64,000 nt of DNA, taken from Ashinkailepas kermadecensis. Its lineage: Eukaryota > Arthropoda > Thecostraca > Neolepadidae. This document shows positions 37,901-47,128 of this stretch, in pieces (within the stretch, counting starts at the first letter, position 1; the number at the start of each line of letters is the position of its first letter). The notes under the pieces were generated by a model, which was not told the origin of the DNA, did no database searches, and saw only the letters and a list, made by a program, of their open reading frames with translations. The stretch covers positions 288,501 through 352,500 of the forward strand of contig JAOTOM010004743.1 of the NCBI GenBank assembly GCA_034440615.1, in the 5' to 3' direction. A program made the translations under genes and the position numbers.

Positions 37901-39078
37901 ACACCATTAGGACATTAGGAGACCACACACGCCACAGTCACATGGAGACACCCAACAGGACACCAATCACACCATTAGGACATTAGGAGACCACACACGC
38001 CACAGTCACATGGGACACCCAACAGGACACCAATCACACCATTAGGACATTAGGAGACCACACACGCCACAGTCACATGGAGACACCCAACAGGACACCA
38101 ATCACACCATTAGGACATTAGGAGACCACACACGCCACAGTCACATGGAGACACCCAACAGGACACCAATCACACCATTAGGACATTAGGAGACCACACA
38201 CGCCACAGTCACATGGAGACACCGACACCAATCACACCATTAGGACATTAGGAGACCACACACGCCACAGTCACATGGAGACACCCAACAGGATACCGCA
38301 CACACCATTAGGACATTAGGAGACCACACACGCCACAGTCACATGGAGACACCCATCACACCATTAGGACATTAGGAGACCACACACGCCACAGTCACAT
38401 GGAGACACCCAACAGGACACCCATCACACCATTAGGACATTAGGAGACCACACACGCCACAGTCACATGGAGACACCCAACAGGACACCAATCACACCAT
38501 TAGGACATTAGGAGACCACACACGCCACAGTCACTTGGAGACACCAGGACACCAATCACACCATTAGGACATTAGGAGACCACACACGCCACAGTCACAT
38601 GGAGACACCCAACAGGACACCAATCACACCATTAGGACATTAGGAGACCACACACGCCACAGTCACATGGAGACACCCAACAGGACACCAATCACACCAT
38701 TAGGACATTAGGAGACCACACACGCCACAGTCACATGGAGACACCCAACAGGACACCAATCACACCATTAGGACATTAGGAGACCACACACGCCACAGTC
38801 ACATGGAGACACCCAACAGGACACCAATCACACCATTAGGACATTAGGAGACCACACACGCTACAGTCACTTGGAGACACCCATCAGGACACCAATCACA
38901 CCATTAGGACATTAGGAGACCACACACGCCACAGTCACATGGAGACACCCAACAGGACACCAATCACACCATTAGGACGTTAGGAGACCACACACGCCAC
39001 AGTCACATGGAGACACCCATCACACCAATCACACCATTATGAGACCACACACGCCACAGTCACATGGAGACACCCATA
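34880..39078. repeat. 68-/56-bp satellite derived from Penelope endonuclease coding sequence
   Basis: About 65 tandem units. The long form is 68 bp, containing CACCATTAGGACATTAGGAG, ACCACACACGCCACAGTCAC and ATGGAGACACCCAACAGGAC. A short form of 56 bp lacks 12 bp (ACAGGACACCAA), and a third variant has CCGCACACA in place of CCAATCACA. The first unit is continuous with the endonuclease reading frame (the codons for RTPHTPLGH), and the last runs directly into the next part of the same domain, so the monomer arose from the element's own coding sequence. Homogeneity is very high, suggesting recent expansion or active homogenisation. Neither 68 nor 56 is a multiple of three, and TAG occurs in the unit. 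Confidence 0.95.
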
Positions 39079-39200
39079 AGCTCAGCTTCTTTCAGGATAT
39101 AAATTTTAAGCACATGTAAAGACGTTGCCGAGCTAAAAATAATTCAATCACTGAGATTATAAATCGTAGACCAACACTGAGCACCCAGACATCCTCTTGG
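39079..39200 (+). pseudogene. Penelope-like GIY-YIG endonuclease, C-terminal part
   Basis: Immediately after the last satellite unit a frame reads SSASFRI, a stop, then ILSTCKDVAELKIIQS, followed in another frame by EIINRRPTLSTQ. This F.I.IL...KD...LKI.ES...RRPTLN pattern is what follows the central part of GIY-YIG domains in Penelope-like elements. Together with 34519-34900 it brackets the satellite. Stops and a frameshift show decay. Confidence 0.65.
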
Positions 39201-39332
39201 ACTCTGTTGCCACCGGTCTCATACCGCACTACACCCTCAGCACCAAACACCGATGTACAGACACCAGGAACACAGGCTACAGAGCACATCAAAACACAAA
39301 GCTACACGTTAAGATCGCGTTTGTCGTAGCCG

Positions 39333-39653
39333 ATGGCTATTATTCTGTACAGTGGAGTGAGTAGGTATATGATGTGATGAGTGTTTTCACTTTCTTCATG
39401 GAGTACCCATGTCTAGCATATAAAGTCTATTCATATAATGTCATATAATGTATTAAAATAATGTCATGTCAATCGGATTCCACTGGCTGTGAGATCATTA
39501 ATTTGTAGAGTGCATGCTCTGACATGCTCCACGTCATTTTGTACCTGTTTTCTCGCCCTCAAACTGTCACTTTGGAAAAGACACGCCGGCGAAATATACA
39601 GTTCATTTTGGCCTAATTTATCCTTCAGTTATAATGAGTCGAAGGTTATTCTG
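39333..39653 (-). repeat. Right inverted flank (pseudo-LTR-like)
   Basis: Reverse-complement partner of 34127-34453. Its inner end is GGCTATTATTCTG and its outer end GTTATTCTGAC. Confidence 0.9.
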
Positions 39654-39924
39654 ACAACACATGAAACTAGCCAACTAAATAGAGCCATCGGCCTACAGCT
39701 GCATCGTCTGAGAGGTCATTGCCACCGTCTGCTTGTGTCCTTGCACTATCATCACACCAACATAAGGCGCCATTGTTGGCGCTAGACGAGGAAGACAAAG
39801 ATCGGGCTGGACAGAACCGTGGGCACGTGCTGAGGCGTCATATCGCTGATAGCAGAGGACAGTCGTGGCGCACGCGCGGGAACCGTAGGTGGCGTAATCA
39901 GCGAGCCGCTATCAGTATATGGGG

Positions 39925-40195
39925 TGCGGGCAGCGCGCCGCGGTCAGTATAGGTGGCGCGGGCAGCGTGTTGTGGTCAGTATAGGTGGCGCGGGTAGCGC
40001 GCCGCGGTCAGCATAGATGGCGCGGGCAGCGTGTTGTGGTCAGTATAGGTGGCGCTGGTAGGGCACCGCGGTCAGTATAGGTGGCGCGGGCAGCGCGCCG
40101 CGGTCAGTATAAGTGGCGCGGGTAGCACACCGCGGTCAGTATAGGTGGCGCGGGTAGCGCACCACGGTCAGAATAGGTAGCGCGGACAGCGCGCT
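39925..40195. repeat. 32-bp minisatellite, about eight copies
   Basis: Unit GGTCAGTATAGGTGGCGCGG plus GCAGCGCGCCGC, with GTGTTGT and GCACACCGC variants. Confidence 0.93.
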
Positions 40196-40561
40196 GTGCT
40201 ATCTGCAGCAATCAGGCAGGCCAACTTCAGTAATCTATATGCAACCTTTCCCTTGAACAAAAGTTGCGGGCGCTCAGACAAAGCATTGCGATGGAAGCTA
40301 GTGGAAGGGTACAGAACATGGGCAACTATGTGTCGGAAAGACACAACTTGAAGCGTAGAAAAGACGCTACGATTTTAAAAACGAGATAGCAGGCAGGGTC
40401 GTGTCGCTCGCATAAACTGCTCCTTAGAATGCGTAGGACTCACTCGTTCCAGCTTTGCCTTCGCTCGTACTAAGGCGCCATTCGAGCAGCTAGATGAGCG
40501 AAAGTACAAGGCAGACTGAAACACGTCCGTACTGAAGGCACCGGATTAAAAATCATGCCAC
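40196..40561. other. Unique intronic sequence
   Basis: No gene or repeat recognised. It ends in the target duplication of the MITE. Confidence 0.45.
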
Positions 40562-40762
40562 CAGGGGCGCAGCCAGGATTTTCTTAAGGGGTTCCAACCA
40601 AAAAACGTAATGAAACAGAGACCGCTTTCGGTGCATGAGGCGCGCCGAAAATTTCTGCTTTTGCGGGTGAAGATCTAAAAATTTCCTGTTTTATTTAATA
40701 TATTTTGGTTGCCAAGGGGGCGAACCCCTGGCAACCTGGCGGGCCCTTTGGCTGCGCCCCTG
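40562..40762. mobile_element. hAT-like MITE, 13-bp TIRs, 8-bp TSD
   Basis: A 201-bp non-autonomous DNA transposon. Perfect terminal inverted repeats CAGGGGCGCAGCC / GGCTGCGCCCCTG are flanked by the exact 8-bp duplication CATGCCAC (40554-40561 and 40763-40770). The CAGGGGCG-type ends and the 8-bp duplication are hallmarks of hAT elements. There is an internal hairpin near GGTTGCCAAGGGGGCGAACC / CCTGGCAACC. No coding capacity. Confidence 0.93.
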
Positions 40763-42180
40763 CATGCCACCGTCAATAGAGATTAGGCACAGCGAGTCTC
40801 CGTCATGACAGATGGCGTGTCGAGAGCACGGCTCCACCTATGGTGCGTCGGTGCGGAAGGTGCCGTCACAAGCTCCTTTCTTTGAACAATGAATAGTTCG
40901 TACTGCAGGGGAAATTCAGCAGGTGGTGAAAGTTAATGTTTAAAGAGCAAGCACAATCATGAGTGAAGAAAGTTACTGAAGTCGAACCATGACTGGAAGT
41001 TTGATAAAGCTGGGGGCTCTTGCAGGCTAAAACCACGGTGTAAGCCGGCCGAATACTAGTTCCGGTAAGCTAGTAGCTGACACTGGCTGAAACGTCGGTG
41101 TGTCCGAGGCCTCGCCCAACTTTGTTCACCATGTTGTGAAATGTCATGCACCGTATGCCAATTTCAATGTTTGCCAACGTTTTTTTTTCGTATCGAATCG
41201 AAATATTAATCATTAGATCAGATTATATTGATTATTGGATCGAATTTTAACATATGTTCATTTGATTTGGTGTCGATGTCAGATAAGTAATTGCTGAACA
41301 AAATGTTCTATCTACTTACCTGAAATGCAGAGTACCAATACAGCTGGTGTCATGAAGCGTAACTAGAAATAAAATGAATTGTTTCCTCTCAATTTAGCAG
41401 TTCATTTCAAAAGACCTACGCATGTTCCAGTGTAGCTGTACTATATATCTCTGGCACGTATTTCATGGGCTGTGAGGTTTTCTCTGGTTCTAACAAGTTG
41501 TACATGCTACCTGCTTCTATGGACCTGCTAGACCTGGTTTGAAAGTATCCCTACTTTTCTGGACATTAGACACAAGCTCCCGGATTCGTGAAGCAGCTGA
41601 TTTGTGAGCACAACCGAAGCTGTAGCTTTACCAGGTGATGCTTGGCCATCACCTCGATTCTTGCAGACCAACTGTTGGCCACGGTGACCAGTAGAAACAA
41701 AAACACCACTTGTTCAAAGGCACCACCCGGTACCGTCGGAAGATCCCCAGCAACCTTCACTGGTGCTTGCTGGCGTAGCGGCAGGCCATGGAACGATTAA
41801 AAATATGACATACTTATGCTTAATGATTTTCCTTTTTGTTGTTGTTCGATGTAGGATGATAAACCGACGACGACCTATTCTGCGCATGCAATTGTAAAAC
41901 TGTAAACACCTACGGTGGCCACCTCGAGCCGGTTTCACCGAAAAAAAAAACTGTTTTAGCCGAGGGTTTGCCAACCCTGCTTGAAACACGGTAACATAAA
42001 GCTAAGACATTTTCAAGGTCTTAATGTGTGGGAGGGCCTGGTCGGGTCGCTCGCGCGAGCATTTTCTTACATACACGACATGCATTGCATGGTATGTACC
42101 TGCTTCCGTACGAACACAAAATGTCTCCGGGCCTCGCCTCGGCTTGTAATCACGCTGCGTTATGTATCGACATCTACCAG
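40763..42180. other. Unique intronic sequence
   Basis: No supported gene. Short minus-strand frames at 41566-41989 have no recognisable family. Otherwise nothing is seen. Confidence 0.45.
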
Positions 42181-42184
42181 GCGT

Positions 42185-42505
42185 TGTGACCAGCAGTGAC
42201 CGGTAGTCTGACCTGGTCCTGACCAGCAGTGGTAGGCGGACTGACCTGTTCCTGACCAGCAGTGACCGGCGGGCTGACCTGGTCCTGACCAGCAGTGACC
42301 GGTGGCCTGACCTGGTCCTGACCAGCAGTGACCTACGGTCTGACCTGGTCCTGACCAGCAGTGGCCGGTAGTCTGACCTGGTTGTGACCAGCAGTGACCG
42401 GCGGGCTGACCTGGTCCTGACCAGCAGTGACCGGTGGCCTGACCTGGTCGTGACCAGCAGTGACCTGCGGTCTGACCTGGTCCTGACCAGCAGTGAGCCG
42501 CAAGC
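42185..42505. repeat. 33-bp minisatellite, about ten copies
   Basis: Unit CTGACCTGGTCCTGACCAGC plus AGTGACCGGCGGG. CTGACCTGGTC and GACCAG are near-palindromic. The 11-codon period gives a GQTTGHCWSGP-type false ORF. Confidence 0.93.
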
Positions 42506-42635
42506 TGACCTGGTCGTGCTGCTGGTTGCCGCTCGGCTCGTCGCCGGCGGAGCATCGGTCGGAAGACAGCGGAAGCGGCCGCCGGAAGGTGGGTATCAGA
42601 GTGCTGGTCGACATCATGGGCGGCGGCGGAGGCGG

Positions 42636-43622
42636 ACAGAACGTGGCCTGTGGAGCCGGCCACAGGGTTAGCTCGGCGGCGGACAGGACGTGGCCTGTGG
42701 AGCCGGCCACAGGGTTAGCTCGGCGGCGGACAGGACGTGGCCTGTGGAGCCGGCCACAGGGTTAGCTCGGCGGCGGACAGGACGTGGCCTGTGGAGCTGG
42801 CCACACGGTTAGCTCGGCGGCGGACAGGACGTGGCCTGTGGAGCCGGCCACACGGTTAGCTCGGCGGCGGACAGGACGTGGCCTGTGGAGCCGGGCACAG
42901 GGTTAGCTCGGCGGCGGACAGGACGTGGCCTGTGGAGCCGGCCACAGGGTTAGCTCGGCGGCGGACAGGACGTGGCCTGTGGAGCTGGCCACACGGTTAG
43001 CTCGGCGGCGGACAGGACGTGGCCTGTGGAGCCGGCCACACGGTTAGCTCGGCGGCGGACAGGACGTGGCCTGTGGAGCCGGGCACACGGTTAGCTCGGC
43101 GGCGGACAGGACGTGGCCTGTGGAGCCAGCTACACGGTTAGCTCGGCGGCGGACAGGACGTGGCCTGTGGAGCCGGGCACACGGTTAGCTCGGCGGCGGA
43201 CAGGACGTGGCCTGTGGAGCCGGTCACACGGTTAGCTCGGCGGCGGACAGGACGTGGCCTGTGGAGCCAGCTACACGGTTAGCTCGGCGGCGGCGGACAG
43301 GACGTGGCCTGTGGAGCTGGCCACACGGTTAGCTCGGTGGCGGACAGGACGTGGCCTGTGGAGCCGGCCACACGGTTAGCTCGGCGGCGGACAGGACGTG
43401 GCCTGTGGAGCCGGGCACACGGTTAGCTCGGCGGCGGACAGAACGTGGCCTGTGGAGCTGGCCACACGGTTAGCTCGGCGGCGGACAGGACGTGGCCTGT
43501 GGAGCCAGTCACACGGTTAGCTCGGCGGCGGACAGGACGTGGCCTGTGGAGCCAGTCACAGGGTTAGCTCGGCGGCGGACAGGACGTGGCCTGTGGAGCC
43601 AGTCACAGGGTTAGCTCGGCGG
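42636..43622. repeat. 47-bp GC-rich minisatellite (about 21 copies)
   Basis: Unit contains GGTTAGCTCGGCGGCGGACA and GGACGTGGCCTGTGGAGCCG. Polymorphic positions lie in the GGCCACAGGG / GGGCACACGG / AGCTACACGG segment. One unit near 43285 has an extra CGG. Order of variants hints at higher-order duplication (42790-42880 resembles 42975-43060). Confidence 0.95.
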
Positions 43623-44263
43623 CGCCGCATCCTGCAGGGTCGTCTGGCATGGTATGGTTTAATATCCGATAAACTCAAGCCTTAAGCACATCGCTTTTCC
43701 ACTGCCGCGGATGTCTGATAGCAAAGCAGCCTGGCTATTCTGGGAATTATAACAGAATGGCTAGTGAGTTAACATGAGGTAGTTGAATTAAAAGCTAGTT
43801 GATCTCTTCCCAGGTACGTGCTAACACATGTGAGTGCATGCATGGGTTTTCCGGGCCAAATCAAGGGCATTTCGAGCCGTTGACAACCCACTGGCAACGG
43901 CTCTGGTGTTGATGGGTTACTGCAGCTTAGGTAAGGAACGACTGTGCTGGTCATACAGCGCCAATAACCTCGTCAGTGAAGCAGCAAGATGCAAGCGAAT
44001 GTCAGCCGTAATGACAACTGCATGTCGCTGGATCAAGTCCTTCAAGTGTGATATCATGCCGTACGACCATCCTCACTTTTCCACAATTGCAACACCGAGA
44101 AAATCATGGGCTTAAATCGCAGAAAGTTTCCGTTCTGATAGGAAGCGGAAATCTGCCACGATTGGACGATGGTGACTCCTTCTGCAGTGCATCGTGCAGT
44201 GAGAGAGAAGTGCGCCCAAAGTGACGTCTTCGCTCCGACTGTGCCGTCGAGCGCGCGGCGTAC
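43623..44263. other. Intronic sequence adjoining exon C
   Basis: No supported gene. The intron begins at 44263 (minus strand) with GTACGC. Confidence 0.5.
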
Positions 44264-44612
44264 CTGCGGCGGCGGCTCCTGCTGCTCCGGCTGGCCGGCC
44301 GGCTCCTCGGCCTCCTCGCTGCTGCCGTCGCCCTGGCCGCGCGTCAGGTTGGACGGCGAGGGCGCCAGCGGCGACGGCAGCGGCGACGGCAGCGGCGACG
44401 GCAGCGGCGACGGCAGCGGCGGCGGCGGCGAGCCGAGACGGCCGCCCGTCGGGCCGGCGGCGCCCGCCGGCGCCAGCTCCGACTCGGCCCACTCGGCCTC
44501 GATCTCCTGCCACCGCCGGTGCCGGTCGATGGTCAGCCGACCTGAGGTCGGGTCGGCGGCGCCGCGACGGCGCCTGTCGGCCGCCGGTCCGCTGTCCGTC
44601 GCGTCGGCATGT
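44264..44612 (-). CDS. Exon C of the harmonin-like gene: charged segment plus PSPL repeats
   Basis: Minus-strand exon of 349 nt. The acceptor CCCTGTCTCGACAG precedes position 44612, and the donor CCGCAG|GTACGC falls at 44264/44263. Its single leading base completes the AG left by the exon at 53432, giving an Arg codon and an open frame of 116 codons that ends in phase 0. The product has a polar linker, then RLTIDRHRRWQEIEAEWAES, a likely short helix or coiled coil, then a Gly/Ala/Pro region with tandem PSPL repeats, an Asn-Leu-Thr-Arg-Gly segment, and an acidic tail ending in QPEQQEPPPQ. A second AG (44543-44542) could act as acceptor but breaks the phase. The other minus frame, rich in Ala-Ala-Val repeats, is a shadow. 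Confidence 0.75.
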
Positions 44613-44639
44613 CTGTCGAGACAGGGCGAGGCAGGGTCA

Positions 44640-44822
44640 TTAGGGCCGTCAGCATGGTCCTCCCGGTGGATCTGTCAACATGGCCCTCCCTGTGGGTCTG
44701 TCAACATGGTTCTCGCGGTGGATCCGTCAGCATGGCCCTCCCGGTGGATCCGTCAGCATGACCCTCCCTATGGGTCTGTCAGCATGACCCTCCCTATGGG
44801 TCTGTCAGCATGGCCCTCGCGG
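44640..44822. repeat. 26-bp tandem repeat, about seven copies
   Basis: Unit CATGGCCCTCCCGGTGGATC plus CGTCAG, alternating with a CATGACCCTCCCTATGGGTC variant. It lies just upstream (in gene direction) of exon C's acceptor, within about 30 bp. Confidence 0.9.
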
Positions 44823-45057
44823 TGGTCTCGGCCGCGGTGCCGCCGGTCGCCAGGTCGCCACTGTCGGGCCGGTGGGGCCGCCAGAGGCGACAGTGGCGGA
44901 TCAGTGTTCGGGCGGGCCGTCGGCGGCAGGCCACGCCGGGCCGAGCCGTGCCGGACCGGTATCAGATGCTGCCGCTATTGTCATCCGTCCCCGGATGCCG
45001 GTCGGCGCGTCCGGCGGGGGTGATTGCTTTCCGGGCGTGCGACCGGCGCACTTAGCG
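44823..45057. other. CpG-rich unique block
   Basis: GC-rich spacer between two arrays. No motif recognised. Confidence 0.4.
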
Positions 45058-45605
45058 CCGATGGTGGATAGTGGTAACACGACGATAGTGGTAACACGCC
45101 GATGGTGGTATCACGACGATGGTGGTAACATGGCGATGGTGGTATCACGACGATAGTAGTAACATGACGATGGTGGCAACACGCCGATGGTGGTAACACG
45201 ACGATGGTGGCAACACGCCGATGATGATAACATGACGATGGTGGTAACACGACGATGGTGGTAACATGACGATGGTGGCAACACGCCGATAGTGGTAACA
45301 CGACGATGGTGGCAACACGCCGATGATGATAACACGACGATGGTGGTAACACGCCGATGGTGGTAACATGACGATAGTGGTAGCATGACGATGGTGGTAA
45401 CACGACGATAGTGGTAACACGCCGATGGTGGTAACACGCCGATGGTGGTAACATGACGATGGTGGTAGCACGACGATGGTGGTATCACGACGATGGTGGT
45501 AGCACGCCGATGGTGGTAACACGACGATGGTGGTAACATGACGATGGTGGCAACACGACGATGGTGGTAACATGACGATGGTGGTAGCACGACGATGGCG
45601 GTAAC
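45058..45605. repeat. 17-bp minisatellite (about 32 copies)
   Basis: Unit GTGGTAACACGACGATG with CATG, CGCC, TAGC and GCAAC variants. It grades directly into the 20-bp array that follows. Confidence 0.95.
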
Positions 45606-46078
45606 ACGACGTTGGCGGTGGTAACATGACGTTGGCGGTGGTAACACGACGTTGGCGGTGGTAACACGACGTTGGCGGTGGTAGCACGACGTTGGCGGTG
45701 GTAACACGACGTTGGCTGTGGTAGCACGCCGATGGCGGTGGTAACATGACGTTGGCGGTGGTAACACGACGTTGGTGGTGGTAACACGACGTTGGTGGTG
45801 GTAGCACGACGTTGGCGGTGGTAACACGACGTTGGCGGTGGTAACACGACGTTGGCTGTGGTAGCACGCCGATGGCGGTGGCAACACGACGTTGGCGGTG
45901 GTAACACGACGTTGGCGGTGGTAACACGACGTTGGCTGTGGTAGCACGCCGATGGCGGTGGCAACACGACGTTGGCGGTGGTAACACGACGTTGGCTGTG
46001 GTAGCACGCCGATGGCGGTGGTAACACGACGTTGGCGGTGGTAACACGACGTTGGCGGTGGTAACACGACGTTGGCGT
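45606..46078. repeat. 20-bp minisatellite (about 24 copies), related to the 17-bp array
   Basis: Unit GTGGTAACACGACGTTGGCG: the 17-bp unit enlarged by three bases and with GATG changed to GTTGGCG. A pair variant (GTTGGCTGTGGTAGCACGCC, then GATGGCG) recurs at about 45713, 45853, 45933 and 45993, showing higher-order duplication. Confidence 0.95.
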
Positions 46079-46143
46079 TGGCAAAGTCACGCCGACGGTG
46101 GCGGGCAGCGGACCGACGGCAACCAACGCGGCCGACCAATCGG

Positions 46144-46203
46144 TTAGTTAGTTGGTTATTTTGGCTTTAGGGCGCTTCGACCAGAGTTGATCATTCGCGC
46201 CCA
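46144..46203 (-). mobile_element. 60-bp SINE 3'-end insertion with 13-bp TSD
   Basis: Flanked by the perfect 13-bp duplication GCCGACCAATCGG (46131-46143 and 46204-46216). On the minus strand it contains GATCAACTCTGGTCGAAGCG, CCCTAAAGCC and the tail AAAATAACCAACTAACTAA. This matches the fragment at 10480-10536 and the 3' end of the SINEs at 7.1 and 19.3 kb. Insertion of only about 60 bp fits severe 5' truncation during LINE-driven retroposition. Confidence 0.82.
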
Positions 46204-46216
46204 GCCGACCAATCGG

Positions 46217-47128
46217 ATTGCCACGCGTGGCGCTCCGCGGCCGATGCAAATCCGGGCGCCGGATATGAGAGGTCAGCTGTCACTTTGCCAGGTGAACGGC
46301 GTCAGAAAGCGGGCTCAGTGCAAGGTCAAGGTCACCGAATGGGGCGGCCCGCGTGGCACTTGCGACACTGCGTTGATGAGGCCGACGGACGGTGTTCTGT
46401 GGAACCGGCTCGGTGCATTGTTGTTGCCGGCAGACTCGTGGCAGGGAGTCAGCCGTATACAGCACGGACCCCAGCCCTCCCAGGGCTGCCTCGCGCTAAG
46501 ATCTCCGGCTATTTTAGTCGGCACTGTGGCGCGCTGATTGCCTGTTGCTCGTAACTGCTGTTATGACCCCGAACTTCTGCTCCATCAGCGCAGTTAGAAA
46601 ATTAATGCTGACTGCCAAATGCTGGAGCCCAGGGCAGACGTGTATGTAGATTTCCTCACTGTACTGGTACTGTCGCTACGGTGCCAATACGACATGTCGA
46701 CAGTGAGAGATGTCACTGTCGGGAACTTACAACGCACGTAATTTGATGCAGTAAGTCGCGTGCACATTAGCATGATATGCTTTGCTCTATGGTAACAAAA
46801 CTCGTGCGCCGGAGGACGTCTGTCGTGGCGGTCAGGTGACAGGTCATAGGAGGTAGTGTGGGGGTGGCAGACGGGGGGGGGGGACCCCAACCCGTCCCAA
46901 TCCAATCCGAAACCAAAACCAAATCAGTGAGCGAGTGTTAGACGGGTTTGTCAGCGATTTGATGGTTCCTAGGAAGGCATTTATAATTGTGCAGTGTGCC
47001 AAAACTTGATGAGACCAAGATCCTTAAGCTGCCATTGTTAGCTCCACCTGTTCGTGACCAATGCCGAATTCAAGCCAAGCATTTCATTTTCGCGAATTGC
47101 GAGCGATAGTGAAGCCTAAGCCTAAGCC
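46217..47128. other. Unique intronic sequence
   Basis: No supported gene. A G10 run lies near 46874. CCTAAGCCTAAGCCTAA (47115-47131) immediately precedes the TIR element. Confidence 0.45.

Larger units (their letters stand above)
34127..39653 (+). mobile_element. Penelope-like element remnant with inverted flanks and an internal satellite
   Basis: Composite element. Inverted copies of about 320 bp flank it (34127-34453 and 39333-39653). Between them are the C-terminal part of a Penelope-type polyprotein (the linker before the endonuclease, then a GIY-YIG endonuclease) and a 4.2-kb satellite that interrupts the endonuclease. Penelope-like elements are known to carry pseudo-LTRs in direct or inverted order and a GIY-YIG domain after the RT. 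The RT itself is absent, so this is a 5'-truncated, rearranged copy. The order flank, endonuclease front, satellite, endonuclease rear, flank is seen directly. The family assignment rests on motifs. Confidence 0.75.

Noticed and set aside
44112..44513. Ala/Val-repeat minus-strand ORF
   Set aside because: Alternative frame of exon C. The frame with RRWQEIEAEWAES and exact phase agreement is the better choice.
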